Of a DNA stretch of 64,000 bases, positions 1-9,252 are shown piece by piece; position 1 is the first letter of the stretch, and the number at the start of each line of letters is the position of its first letter. Origin of the DNA: Sphingomonas jatrophae (lineage in GTDB: Bacteria; Pseudomonadota; Alphaproteobacteria; Sphingomonadales; Sphingomonadaceae); NCBI RefSeq assembly GCF_900113315.1, contig NZ_FOZG01000003.1:372001-436000 (forward strand). Direction: 5' to 3'. The notes below the pieces were generated by a model. That model had not been told where the DNA came from, did not search any database, and saw only the letters and a list, made by a program, of their open reading frames with translations. A program made the translations under genes and the position numbers.

Positions 1-1
1 G

Positions 2-430
2 CGCGACGGGCGCTGGTATCACCAGGGCGGCCCGATCGAGCGGCCGGAGATGGTGCGGCTCTTTTCCACCATCCTGCGGCGTGAGCCCGACGGCAGCCAC
101 GTCCTCGTCACGCCGGCCGAGAAGCTGGCCATCGAGGTGGAGGATGCGCCCTTCGTCGCGGTCGAACTGAAGAGCGAAGGGAGCGGCGAGGCGCGCCGCC
201 TGGCCTTCCGGCTGAACACGGGGGAACTGCTGGTCGCCGGCCCGGACCACGCGCTTCGCTTCGGCGAAGAGTCGGACGGCCCTCGTCCGCTGCTGCACGT
301 CCGCAAGGGGCTCGAGGCGCTGGTCGCGCGGCCGGTCTATTATGAGCTGGTCGAGCTGGCATTGGCGGAGGAGCGCGATCCGCCCGGCCTGTGGAGCGAC
401 GGCGCCTTCTTCCCGCTGAGCGCTGCGTGA
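2..430 (+). CDS. DUF1285 domain protein (5' end outside window)
   Basis: The reading frame is open from the window edge, so this is the C-terminal ~142 residues of a DUF1285 family protein. The first visible residues (RDGRWYHQGGPIERPEMVRL) fit the conserved DUF1285 start region, and the segment LVTPAEKLAI...VEDAPFVAV is the most conserved block of the family. DUF1285 proteins are small cytosolic proteins of unknown biochemical function, so no role is assigned. An internal ATG at 50 is not the start, because conserved residues precede it. The stop codon overlaps the GTG start of the following Nudix gene (GTGA), which suggests translational coupling with the Nudix and cca genes. Confidence 0.85.
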   Translation, partial: RDGRWYHQGGPIERPEMVRLFSTILRREPDGSHVLVTPAEKLAIEVEDAPFVAVELKSEGSGEARRLAFRLNTGELLVAGPDHALRFGEESDGPRPLLHVRKGLEALVARPVYYELVELALAEERDPPGLWSDGAFFPLSAA

Positions 431-1026
431 CGCTGCACGACCGGCTGACCCGCGCGCTTGCCGCCGGCCAGGGCCGGACGATCGACCTGCTGGAGGACGC
501 CCTCGCGCCGGAAGACGGGCCGCTCACTCCCGCCGCGGTGCTGGTGGCCGTCACCGATCGCGCGGAGCCGGGCGTGATCCTGACCCAGCGGACCGAGACG
601 CTGCGCAAGCATGCCGGCGAGGTCGCCTTCCCCGGCGGACGGATCGATCCGGAGGATGACGGGCCGGTCGCCGCGGCGTTGCGCGAGGCGGAGGAGGAGA
701 CCGCCTTGTCCCGCGCCGTGCCGCAGGTGGTCGGCACGCTGGACCCGTTCCGCACGCGCACGGGCTTCTCGATCACGCCCGTGCTGGCGACGGTGCCGCC
801 CGATCTGTCGCTGGTCGCGCAGGAGCATGAGGTGGCGGCCATCTTCGAGGTGCCGCTCCGCCATCTGCTCGACGTTGCCAACCATGTCGAACGGCGGGTC
901 GAGTGGGAGGGGGCGCTGCGCACCTTCTACGAGATCCCGTTTCCGGGTCGGCGCATCTGGGGCGTCACCGCCGCACTGATCGTCAATCTCGGGCGCCGGC
1001 TCGATCCTGCGGCGCTCGCCGCATGA
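427..1026 (+). CDS. Nudix hydrolase, CoA pyrophosphatase type
   Basis: A protein of 199 residues that most likely hydrolyses the pyrophosphate bond of coenzyme A or related nucleoside diphosphate compounds. The Nudix box is visible: a glycine pair after AFP (AFPGGRIDPE) followed about ten residues later by LREAEEETAL, which supplies the metal-binding glutamates of the REUXEE core. The segment before it (TEALRKHAGEVAFPGG type) is typical of the CoA-specific subgroup. GTG at 427 is chosen because it overlaps the preceding stop codon; longer frames run into the upstream gene. The stop overlaps the ATG of the cca gene (ATGA). Substrate specificity is inferred from the family. Confidence 0.88.
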   Translation: MTLHDRLTRALAAGQGRTIDLLEDALAPEDGPLTPAAVLVAVTDRAEPGVILTQRTETLRKHAGEVAFPGGRIDPEDDGPVAAALREAEEETALSRAVPQVVGTLDPFRTRTGFSITPVLATVPPDLSLVAQEHEVAAIFEVPLRHLLDVANHVERRVEWEGALRTFYEIPFPGRRIWGVTAALIVNLGRRLDPAALAA

Positions 1027-2213
1027 CGTTGCCACCGGAGATGTTCGCGCGGGACGGCTTGCCCGCGCTGCTCGCCGCATTGGACGCCGCGGCGGACGCG
1101 ACCCGCGTCGTGGGCGGGGCGGTGCGCGATTCGCTGCTCGGGCTCGCCCCCGTCGATCTCGATCTTGCGACGCGTCTCGCGCCGGAAGAGACGCTCGCGC
1201 GGATTTCCGCTGCCGGCTTCAAGGCGGTGCCGACCGGGATCGCGCATGGCACGGTAACGGCGGTGCTGCCGTCCGGCCCCGTTGAGGTGACGACGCTGCG
1301 CCGCGATGTCGAGACGGATGGACGCCATGCCGTCGTCGCCTTCACCGACGATTGGCGCGAGGATGCGGCGCGGCGCGATTTCACCATCAATGCGCTGTTC
1401 GGCCGCCCGGCAGACGGCGCGGTGATCGACTATTTCGGTGGACGTGACGATCTTGCCGCAGGGCGCGTACGCTTCATTGGCGACCCGCTGCGGCGCATCG
1501 CCGAGGATCACCTGCGCATCCTCCGTTTCTTCCGCTTCCACGCACGCTTCGGCCGCGCGCTGGACGACGCCGCGCTCAATGCCTGCACCGCGCGCGCCAA
1601 CGACCTGATGGCGCTGTCGCGCGAGCGGATCGCCGACGAACTGCTCAAGCTGCTCGCCTTGCCCGATCCGGAGCCGACAGTGGCGCTGATGCTGGCGCAC
1701 GGCATCTTCCGCCCGGTTCTGCCGGAGATCGTGGACGCGTCTGCGCTCTCCGCGCTGATCGCGGCGGAGCGGACGCTTGGCGTCGCGCCCGATGGCGTGC
1801 GGCGGCTGGCGGCGCTGCTACCGGCAGATTCACCGACGGCGGAAGCCGTGGCGCGGCGGTTGAAGCTGTCGAACCGCCGCGTCGCGCGCCTTGTCGCGGC
1901 AGCGGATCGGCAGGCGATCGGCAGCGCGGCCGAGCTCGCCTACCGGCTGGGCGCGGAGCAGGCGCTCGATCACCTGCTGCTGACCGGTCGTGCGGATGCG
2001 GACGCGGCGGCCCTGCTCGCCGCATGGCAGCGGCCGACCCTGTCGCTGAGCGGCGGCGACCTGATCCGCATGGGTCTGCCGCCCGGCCCCGTTGTCGCGC
2101 GGACGCTGCGGCTGGTCGAGGACCGCTGGGTGGCCGAGGGCTTCCCCCCGCCCCCACGCGCTCACGCGCTGGCGGAAGAAGCGGTGGCGGAGGCCTCGCG
2201 CGCCATCCAGTAG
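1023..2213 (+). CDS. cca: CCA tRNA nucleotidyltransferase
   Basis: A protein of 396 residues that adds or repairs the 3'-terminal CCA of tRNAs from CTP and ATP. It carries the class II nucleotidyltransferase signature near the N-terminus (VVGGAVRDSLLG followed by VDLDLAT, whose aspartates bind the catalytic metals), then RRDFTINALF and the RILRFFRFHARFG block of the poly(A) polymerase/CCA family. The length fits bacterial members. The ATG overlaps the upstream Nudix stop (ATGA), so Nudix and cca are probably co-translated. The 3' end overlaps the end of the convergent GGDEF-EAL gene by about 50 bases. CCA addition rather than poly(A) addition is inferred from length and context. Confidence 0.92.
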   Translation: MTLPPEMFARDGLPALLAALDAAADATRVVGGAVRDSLLGLAPVDLDLATRLAPEETLARISAAGFKAVPTGIAHGTVTAVLPSGPVEVTTLRRDVETDGRHAVVAFTDDWREDAARRDFTINALFGRPADGAVIDYFGGRDDLAAGRVRFIGDPLRRIAEDHLRILRFFRFHARFGRALDDAALNACTARANDLMALSRERIADELLKLLALPDPEPTVALMLAHGIFRPVLPEIVDASALSALIAAERTLGVAPDGVRRLAALLPADSPTAEAVARRLKLSNRRVARLVAAADRQAIGSAAELAYRLGAEQALDHLLLTGRADADAAALLAAWQRPTLSLSGGDLIRMGLPPGPVVARTLRLVEDRWVAEGFPPPPRAHALAEEAVAEASRAIQ

Positions 2214-3922
2214 GCGAAGGCGGCATCCTGGCCGAGCGGCTTGGCGAAGTGATAGCCCTGCCCCGTCGCGCATCCCAGCGCCGCCAGCGTCTGCGCCAGC
2301 TCGGGCGATTCTACGCCCTCCGCAGTGGTCGACATGCCGAGCGCATCGGCTAGGCTCAGCACCGCGCGCACGATGGCGAGCGAATCGCGGTCCCGCAGCA
2401 TCGGCGCGACGAAGGTGCGGTCGATCTTGAGGATGTCGATCGGCAGCTTCTGGAGATAGGCGAGGTTCGAATAGCCGGTGCCGAAATCGTCCATCGCGAT
2501 GCGTGCGCGCAGATCCTTGATCGCGGCCAGCACCCGCCCGGCGCGCTGCGGATCGTTGATGATCGCGCTTTCGGTGAGTTCGATGGTCAGGCGCGAGCCG
2601 TCAATCCCGCTTGCCGACAAAGCCTGCTCGATCACCCCGCCGACATCGTCGCGCGCGATCTGGATGGCGGAGACGTTGACGCTGACCGACAGCGGCAGCT
2701 CCCGCCCTGCCGCTCGGTCCCACGTCGCCAGCGCCGTCGCCGCTGCACCCGCCGCCCAGCGGCCGAGCGGCACGATCAGCCCCGACTCCTCGGCGACCGG
2801 GATGAACTCGGCGGGCGAGATGGCGCCGCGATGCTCGTGCTGCCAGCGCGCCAGCGCCTCGAAGCCGGTCAGGCGCCCGCTCTGCAGATCGATCAGCGGC
2901 TGGAAGGCGAGGCTCAGCTGCTCGGCCTCGATCGCCCGCCGCAGCTCGGTCTCGACGGAGAAGCGGCGGCGGACGATGTTGACCTCGCCCGGCTGGTAGA
3001 TTTCCAGCCGCCCCGATTGCTTCGCCCGCTTGAGCGCGAACTGCGCGTTGCGGACCAGATCCTCGGTCACGCTGATGCGATTGCTCATCAGCGCGCAGCC
3101 GATCGCGCAATCGACGCGCACTTCCAGATCGGTGAGGCGAAACGGCGTGGACAGTGCGCCGCGGATCCGCTCCGCCGCGCGCAACGCATCACCCGGGCCA
3201 TCGTGCAGCCGCAGGAGAATGGTGAACTCGTCGCCGCCCATGCGCGCAATCAGGTCGCCCGCGCGGATCGCGCCGATCAGCCGCCGCGCGACGGTGACGA
3301 TCAGCTCGTCCCCCACGATCGCGCCCATGCATTCGTTGATGCGGCTGAACCGCCGGAGATCGATCGCCAGCACCGCGACATCGCCATCGCCGGCGATCAC
3401 CTGCTCCATCGCCTCGTTGAAGGCGGCGCGATTCGGCAGGCCGGTCAGGCTGTCGTGCAGCATCTCCGACTGGAGCGAACGCTGCGTGCGTACCTCGGCG
3501 GTGCGATCCACCAGCGACACCAGCGCGCGGACCGCTCCACCGCAGGCAGGCAGGCGCGCGACGCGCACGAAGAAGTGGCGGCTGTCGATGGCATCGCCCG
3601 CGACCCAATCGAAGTCGTGCGACGCTTCGCCACCGTGGAGAAAGGCGGCGAGGGCCGGGCCGACGCTGCCGTCGACCAGCGGGCACCCGCCTGACGCTGC
3701 GTCGGACACCGCCTTCCTCAGGCTGTGAAAGGTTGGGTTCGCCGCCACCACGTCGATGCCGCCGGCGCGCTGGGCGATGATCGCCGCGGCAATCGGCAAT
3801 GCGTCGAGATAGCCCTGCTGCACCGCCTCGGCCGGGGTTGCAGCGCCGACCGGAGAAAAGTCGCCAGGCCCCCCGACGGGTCGGGGCAGCTCCTTGGCGA
3901 GGGCGCATGGGGCGGGGCTCAT
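2162..3922 (-). CDS. GGDEF-EAL cyclic-di-GMP turnover protein
   Basis: A protein of 586 residues with an N-terminal sensory region (about 30-145, PAS-like), a GGDEF domain (about 150-315) and an EAL domain (about 330-580). The diguanylate cyclase motif GGDEF is intact at 229-233, and an RxxD inhibitory site (RAGD) lies five residues before it. The EAL domain keeps its catalytic set: FEALARW, ELTES, DDFGTGYS, LKID and AEGVES. Both synthesis and hydrolysis of c-di-GMP are therefore possible. The usual ND and GH positions of the GGDEF core read NE and GA (INECMGAIVGD), so cyclase strength is uncertain. No signal peptide or membrane segment is visible, so it is probably cytosolic. Confidence 0.9.
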   Translation of the reverse strand: MSPAPCALAKELPRPVGGPGDFSPVGAATPAEAVQQGYLDALPIAAAIIAQRAGGIDVVAANPTFHSLRKAVSDAASGGCPLVDGSVGPALAAFLHGGEASHDFDWVAGDAIDSRHFFVRVARLPACGGAVRALVSLVDRTAEVRTQRSLQSEMLHDSLTGLPNRAAFNEAMEQVIAGDGDVAVLAIDLRRFSRINECMGAIVGDELIVTVARRLIGAIRAGDLIARMGGDEFTILLRLHDGPGDALRAAERIRGALSTPFRLTDLEVRVDCAIGCALMSNRISVTEDLVRNAQFALKRAKQSGRLEIYQPGEVNIVRRRFSVETELRRAIEAEQLSLAFQPLIDLQSGRLTGFEALARWQHEHRGAISPAEFIPVAEESGLIVPLGRWAAGAAATALATWDRAAGRELPLSVSVNVSAIQIARDDVGGVIEQALSASGIDGSRLTIELTESAIINDPQRAGRVLAAIKDLRARIAMDDFGTGYSNLAYLQKLPIDILKIDRTFVAPMLRDRDSLAIVRAVLSLADALGMSTTAEGVESPELAQTLAALGCATGQGYHFAKPLGQDAAFAYWMAREASATASSASA

Positions 3923-4000
3923 GCCCCCCGGCCTAACCGAGCGCAGTTAACACATTCTTGGACAACCCATGTGAATTACGTATTTTGATTGGCCGCAGCC

Positions 4001-6229
4001 TCAGGCGAAGCGATTGTCCCGCGGAAATCCGACCGGCGGCATCCGCCCGCCCGCTCCGCGCGCGGTTCGCCAAGGTCCGAGATCGGCCTCCGTGCGCGTG
4101 CGACCGCTCTCCCCGCCCATAGGCCAGCTCAGCCCTTCGGCAAAGGCGAAGCTGGTCGCGTCGGAGAGGCCGCCGTCGCGATAGCGTTGCAGCGTCACGC
4201 CGCTGCCGCGCGCCATCTCCGGCAGGTCCGCCAGCGGAAAGACGACAAGCTTGCGATTGTCCCCAACGGCCGCGACATAATCGTGGCCGGGCCCGATCGG
4301 ACGGACCACGCGCAACCGCGCGGGGGCTTTCAGGTTGACCACCTGCCGCCCTTTTCGCGTCTCGGCGAGGATGTCGTCCACCGCCGCGACGAAGCCGCGC
4401 CCCTCGCTCGTCGCGAGCAGCAGCCTGCGGCCGGGCAAAGCGGCCATGAACGCTGCGATGTCCGCCTCAAGGTCGATCATCAGCTTGACCGGTTCGCCAA
4501 AGCCGCGGGCGCCCGGCAGGCGATCGGCGGGCAGCGTGTAGAAGCGGCCGTTGGCGGCGGCGAGCAGCAGCTTGTCCGTCGTCTGCGCGTGGAAGGCAAA
4601 GCGCGGGCCGTCGCCCTCCTTGTGCTTGGCCTGGTTCGCCTCCTCCAGCGGCACATGCCCCTTCATCGCACGGATCCAGCCGCGTTCGGACAGCAGGACG
4701 GTGATCGGCTCGCGCTCGATCATCGCCTCCAGCGGAATGTCGCGCGTCGGACCAGCTTCTTCGATCGTGGTCCGCCGCCGGCCGATCTCGGTCGTCTCGG
4801 CATAACGCTCGCGCAGCTTGGCCAGATCGCGCTTGATCCGCGTGCGCTGGCGCTGCGGCGATTCGATCAGCTCGAGCAGGCCCTTGCGCTCCTTCTCCAG
4901 CGTGTCGCGCTCGCGCTTTAGCTCCATTTCCTCGAGCTTCCGCAGGGATCGCAGCCGCATGTTGAGGATCGCCTCGGCCTGGCGGTCGGTCAGCTCGAAC
5001 TCGGCCATCAGGATGGGCTTGGGCTCATCCTCGGAGCGGATGATGGCGATCACCCGGTCGAGGTTGAGATAGGCGATGATGTAGCCGCCGAGCAGCTCCA
5101 GCCGCCCTTCGATCTGCGCGAGCCGGTGGCGTGAGCGGCGCAGCAGCACCTCGAACTGGTGCTTGAGCCAGGCGTTCAGCGCCTCGCCCAGGCTCATCAC
5201 CCGCGGCGTGCGATCCGCATCCAGCACGTTGAGGTTGAGCGGGATGCGCGTTTCCAGCTCGGTCAGGCGGAACAGGCTGTCCATCAGCACGTCCACGTCC
5301 ACCGTGCGCGCGCGCGGCTCCAGCACGATGCGGATCTGCGCGTCCGATTCGTCGCGCACGTCGGCGAGGATCGGCAGCTTCTTCTCGCTGACGAGCACCG
5401 CGATGGCCTCGATCAGCTTGGATTTCGGCACCTGGAACGGGATCTCGGTGATCACCGCCACCCACTCGCCACGTGCCAGCGTCTCCTTGTGCCAGCGCGC
5501 GCGGACGCGGAACGCGCCGCGGCCGGTGGCATAGGCCTCGTGGATGGACGCCGCCGGATCGACGATCAGCCCGCCCGTCGGCAGATCGGGGCCCTTGACG
5601 TGCTGGAGCAGGGCGGCGGTGTCCGCCTGCGGATTGTCGATCAGCAGGGTCGCGGCATCGATCAGCTCGGCGGCATTGTGCGGCGGGATGCTCGTCGCCA
5701 TGCCCACCGCAATGCCGCTCGCGCCATTGGCCAGCAGGTTCGGGAACAAGCCGGGGAGAACGGTCGGCTCTTCTTCTTCGCCCGAATAGGTCGGGCGGAA
5801 GTCCACCGTGCCCTCGTCCAGCCCGTCCATCAGCTCGATGGCGGTGCGGGTGAGCTTGGCCTCGGTGTAGCGGAACGCGGCGGCGTTATCGCCGTCGATG
5901 TTGCCGAAATTGCCCTGCCCGTCGACCAGCGGATAACGCAGCGAAAAGGTCTGCGCGAGGCGGACCATCGCGTCATAGACCGACGCATCGCCATGCGGAT
6001 GATATTTGCCGATCACGTCGCCGACGATGCGCGCGCACTTCTTGTAGCCGGCGGCGGGATCGAGCCGCAGCAGCCGCATCGCCCAGAGCAGCCGGCGATG
6101 CACCGGCTTCAGCCCGTCGCGCACGTCGGGCAGCGACCGCGCGGTGATCGTGGAGAGTGCGTAGACGAGGTATCGTTCGGAGAGTGCGCTATCGAACGGC
6201 GCTTCGATGATGTCCGTTGGTTCCGCCAT
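4001..6229 (-). CDS. parC: DNA topoisomerase IV subunit A
   Basis: A protein of 742 residues, the DNA-cleaving subunit of topoisomerase IV, which decatenates daughter chromosomes together with ParE (not in this window). The catalytic tyrosine is Y121 in AFRYTEAKL with R120 before it. The quinolone region [13 protein letters not shown] spans 77-89. The position matching Ser80 of the E. coli enzyme is alanine (A82) and that matching Glu84 is aspartate (D86). The C-terminal part is a ParC-type beta-propeller; I see no GyrA box, which argues against GyrA. It is divergent from lysS, with a 73-base gap. Confidence 0.95.
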   Translation of the reverse strand: MAEPTDIIEAPFDSALSERYLVYALSTITARSLPDVRDGLKPVHRRLLWAMRLLRLDPAAGYKKCARIVGDVIGKYHPHGDASVYDAMVRLAQTFSLRYPLVDGQGNFGNIDGDNAAAFRYTEAKLTRTAIELMDGLDEGTVDFRPTYSGEEEEPTVLPGLFPNLLANGASGIAVGMATSIPPHNAAELIDAATLLIDNPQADTAALLQHVKGPDLPTGGLIVDPAASIHEAYATGRGAFRVRARWHKETLARGEWVAVITEIPFQVPKSKLIEAIAVLVSEKKLPILADVRDESDAQIRIVLEPRARTVDVDVLMDSLFRLTELETRIPLNLNVLDADRTPRVMSLGEALNAWLKHQFEVLLRRSRHRLAQIEGRLELLGGYIIAYLNLDRVIAIIRSEDEPKPILMAEFELTDRQAEAILNMRLRSLRKLEEMELKRERDTLEKERKGLLELIESPQRQRTRIKRDLAKLRERYAETTEIGRRRTTIEEAGPTRDIPLEAMIEREPITVLLSERGWIRAMKGHVPLEEANQAKHKEGDGPRFAFHAQTTDKLLLAAANGRFYTLPADRLPGARGFGEPVKLMIDLEADIAAFMAALPGRRLLLATSEGRGFVAAVDDILAETRKGRQVVNLKAPARLRVVRPIGPGHDYVAAVGDNRKLVVFPLADLPEMARGSGVTLQRYRDGGLSDATSFAFAEGLSWPMGGESGRTRTEADLGPWRTARGAGGRMPPVGFPRDNRFA

Positions 6230-6302
6230 TGTTCCGCTCTAGCCGGGTTGCCGCCGAGACGAAAGGTTGGCGCATCCCGCGTCAGCCGCTAACCGCTCGG
6301 CC

Positions 6303-7892
6303 ATGATCGATCCCGCGCTCCGCGCCGCCGCGATGGCGAGCAAGGCCTGGCCCTATGAGGAGGCGCGCAAGCTCCTCGCCCGCTATCCCGATGGCGCACC
6401 GGCCAAGGGCCACATCCTGTTCGAGACCGGCTATGGCCCGTCGGGCCTGCCGCATATCGGCACGTTCAACGAGGTGCTGCGCACCACCATGGTCCGACGC
6501 GCCTTTGCCGAGCTGTCCGACGTGCCGACGCGGCTCGTCGCCTTCTCCGACGACATGGATGGGCTGCGCAAGGTGCCGGACAATGTGCCGAACCAGGCGA
6601 TGCTGGCCGAGCATCTCGGCAAGCCGCTCAGCCGCATCCCCGATCCGTTCGGCACGCATGAAAGCTTCGCGCACCACAACAATGCGCTGCTGCGGCAATT
6701 CCTCGACCGCTTCGGCTTCGATTACGAGTTCGTCTCGGCGACCGACTGCTACACGTCCGGCCGCTTCGACGAGGCGCTGAGGGGCGTGCTGCGCCACTTC
6801 GATGCGATCATGGGCGTGATGTTGCCGACGCTCCGGGCCGAGCGGCAGGCCACCTATTCCCCCGTTCTGCCGATCAGCCCGACCAGCGGCATCGTCCTGC
6901 AGGTGCCGGTCGAGGTGATCGATGCCGAGGCCGGGATCATCGCCTTCGAGGATGAGGGCCGGCGGATCGAGCAATCGGTGTTGGGCGGGAAGGCCAAGCT
7001 CCAGTGGAAGGTCGACTGGGCGATGCGCTGGGTCGCGCTCGGCGTCGACTATGAGATGGCGGGCAAGGACCTGATCGACAGCGTCATCCAATCGGGCAAG
7101 ATCGCGCGCGTGCTGGGCGGCCGCCCGCCCGAGGGCTTCAACTACGAGATGTTCCTCGACGAGGCCGGGCAGAAGATCTCCAAGTCCAAGGGCAATGGCC
7201 TCAGCCTCGACCAGTGGCTGACCTATGGCCCGCCCGAGAGCCTCGCTTTCTACGCCTATCGCGAGCCGAAAAAGGCCAAGCAGCTGCATATCGGCGTCAT
7301 CCCGCGCGCCATCGACGAATATTGGCAGTCGGTCGATCGCTATGCCGCGCAGCCGGTCGAGCAGCGGCTGGGCAACCCCGTCCACCACATCCCCTTCCCC
7401 GTGCCGACGGGCGGGCTGCCAGTGACGTTCGGGCTGCTGCTGAACCTCGTCAGCCTGCCCGGCGTCGGCGATGCGGAGACGGTGTGGGGCTTCCTCCAGC
7501 GCTACGATGCGGCGCTCAGCCCCGAAACGCACCCGGCGCTGGCCGCCTTGGTCGACCACGCACTCGCCTATGAGCGCGACTATGGCACCCCACCCCAGCG
7601 CCGCGCGCCGACGCCCGAGGAGGCCGCTGCGCTGGCCGAGCTGGATGCGGTGCTGGCGAAGGACGACGGCACCGGCCGCGCCGACGAGGATCCCGCCGCG
7701 GTCCTGCAAAACCACGTCTACGAGATCGGCAAGGCGCATTACGGCAAGGAAGGCCTACGAGACTGGTTCAAGGCGCTCTACGAGACGCTGCTGGGATCGA
7801 GCCAGGGCCCGCGCATGGGCAGCTTCATCGCGCTCTACGGCGTCGAGAACAGCCGCCGCCTCATCGCCGAGGCGCTCGCCGCGCGGGGCTGA
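6303..7892 (+). CDS. lysS: Lysyl-tRNA synthetase, class I
   Basis: A protein of 529 residues that charges tRNA-Lys with lysine. It is a class I enzyme: the HIGH motif is HIGT at 51-54 (after GPSGLP) and the KMSKS motif is KISKSKG near residue 291. The common bacterial class II LysRS lacks both motifs. Class I LysRS is typical of archaea and of several bacterial groups including alphaproteobacteria. ATG at 6303 is preferred over an in-frame start 36 bases upstream that would add a non-conserved tail. It stands alone on this strand, divergent from parC. Confidence 0.95.
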   Translation: MIDPALRAAAMASKAWPYEEARKLLARYPDGAPAKGHILFETGYGPSGLPHIGTFNEVLRTTMVRRAFAELSDVPTRLVAFSDDMDGLRKVPDNVPNQAMLAEHLGKPLSRIPDPFGTHESFAHHNNALLRQFLDRFGFDYEFVSATDCYTSGRFDEALRGVLRHFDAIMGVMLPTLRAERQATYSPVLPISPTSGIVLQVPVEVIDAEAGIIAFEDEGRRIEQSVLGGKAKLQWKVDWAMRWVALGVDYEMAGKDLIDSVIQSGKIARVLGGRPPEGFNYEMFLDEAGQKISKSKGNGLSLDQWLTYGPPESLAFYAYREPKKAKQLHIGVIPRAIDEYWQSVDRYAAQPVEQRLGNPVHHIPFPVPTGGLPVTFGLLLNLVSLPGVGDAETVWGFLQRYDAALSPETHPALAALVDHALAYERDYGTPPQRRAPTPEEAAALAELDAVLAKDDGTGRADEDPAAVLQNHVYEIGKAHYGKEGLRDWFKALYETLLGSSQGPRMGSFIALYGVENSRRLIAEALAARG

Positions 7893-7983
7893 GCAACCGC
7901 TTGGGGCAAGGCGCGTTCGCTTACCGGATTGTTGACCGATGTGACCCGCGCCAGCCTGCCGCGGCCAATCAAAGGAGCGTGGG

Positions 7984-8661
7984 ATGCGGCGGATTGCGAT
8001 GTTGGTGCCGGTGGTGGCGATCGGATTTGCGACACCCGCCCTGGCCGGTCCGCGCGAGACGCTGACCGAGGCGGCCTTCGCCACCCCCGACAAGGCCGCC
8101 GCGCTCCAGAAAATCAACGCCGCCGAGGCACAGGCGCGCGCGGTGCTGGCGCGGAACCCGCAGGATCGCGACGCGCAGATGTACCGCGCCATCGCCATCG
8201 GCTACCGCGCCAAGCTCGCCCGCAGCCGGGCCGACGCGCAGACGGCGAAGCGGATGTTCGAACTACTGGCGCAGGCCGATCCGCGTGATCCCGAGCCGCA
8301 AATTTTGATTGGCGGCTGGCATCTCGATGCGATCGAGGATCTGGGTGGCATGATCGCGGGCGCGGTGCTCGGCGCCAAGCGCGCGACCGGCCTCGCCGCG
8401 GTCGACCGGGCGGTGGCGCTCGGCCGCAATCGTGCGATGTTTCCGGCGCTGGCCGCGCTGATGCGCGTGCGGCTGGACGCGAAGGACACCGCCACGGCCG
8501 CCGCGCTGGCCGAACAGGCCACGCGCACAGCCGCGCCGACTCAGATCGACCGCATTCTCCAGCAGCATGCCGCCGCCATCCTGCCGCTGCTGCGAGCAGG
8601 CAACGGCGCCGCCGCGCAGAAGATGGCGCGCCGGCTGCTGCCATTCGGCAAGCTTGGCTGA
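7984..8661 (+). CDS. Exported TPR-like hypothetical protein
   Basis: A protein of 225 residues that I do not recognise by function. Residues 1-21 form a Sec signal peptide ending in ALA-GP, so the product is probably periplasmic. The remainder is alanine-rich and helical with TPR-like phrasing (ARAVLARNPQDRDAQMYRAIAIG, then FELLAQADPRDPEPQ). It has a clear ribosome site (AAAGGAG) about six bases before the ATG. It follows lysS after 91 bases and precedes a small membrane protein gene after 57 bases. A helical-repeat scaffold is an inference only. Confidence 0.7.
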   Translation: MRRIAMLVPVVAIGFATPALAGPRETLTEAAFATPDKAAALQKINAAEAQARAVLARNPQDRDAQMYRAIAIGYRAKLARSRADAQTAKRMFELLAQADPRDPEPQILIGGWHLDAIEDLGGMIAGAVLGAKRATGLAAVDRAVALGRNRAMFPALAALMRVRLDAKDTATAAALAEQATRTAAPTQIDRILQQHAAAILPLLRAGNGAAAQKMARRLLPFGKLG

Positions 8662-8718
8662 ACCGTAACGGGTCCGCGCCTTTCCAGCGGCACGATTAAC
8701 CCCATATACCGGCAGTCC

Positions 8719-9252
8719 ATGCCGGCGCTTCCCACCCGCTTCACCCCTGTCGAGACGGTGCGCTACGTCGCGCGGCCGGGCCTGCTCGCTTTGCCGTCGG
8801 GCACGGGCATGGCGGTGCTGTTTCTGTTCATGCAGGGCTCGGCGCTCACCATCCTGCTCTGGGCGATCTGGTGGCCCCATCCGCGCACCCCCAGCGGCTG
8901 GGCCTTCGCGCTTATCTCCAGCGGCGTGCTTGTCGGCTCGGCGCTGGCGATCCTGTGGACGCTGATCCGCCGATCGAACGGCATGGCCCGCGGTATCCTG
9001 ATGGCCCCGTTCATCCGCCTGACCGTGACCGACCGCCGCGTGATCTGGACCCTGCCCTGGTCGGCCGAGCCGCTGATGGAGATCGGCCTGTCGCGCGTCC
9101 ATGGCGGCATCCTCGGCGACACGGACCGATTCGGCCGTGGCAATGCCGCGATCCTGCTCCACCCCGACGACCCCGCGGGTGAGGACGGGTACATCCATCT
9201 CGATCGACTGCCGCAGGCGCACCGCTTCGTCGCGGCGCTCGGCCAGGCATGA
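8719..9252 (+). CDS. Membrane protein with bacterial PH-like domain
   Basis: A protein of 177 residues. Two hydrophobic segments (about 27-50 and 62-82) form a membrane hairpin. They are followed by a soluble region with the phrase RLTVTDRRVIW and, later, IGLSRVHGGILGDTDRFGRGNA, a pattern typical of bacterial PH (YdbS/YdbT-like) domains that recur in membrane-anchored proteins. Its biochemical role is unknown. The stop codon overlaps the start of the helicase gene (ATGA), so the two are probably translated together, and the phosphatase and acetyltransferase genes follow closely. No direct link to helicase function can be read from the sequence. Confidence 0.72.
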   Translation: MPALPTRFTPVETVRYVARPGLLALPSGTGMAVLFLFMQGSALTILLWAIWWPHPRTPSGWAFALISSGVLVGSALAILWTLIRRSNGMARGILMAPFIRLTVTDRRVIWTLPWSAEPLMEIGLSRVHGGILGDTDRFGRGNAAILLHPDDPAGEDGYIHLDRLPQAHRFVAALGQA

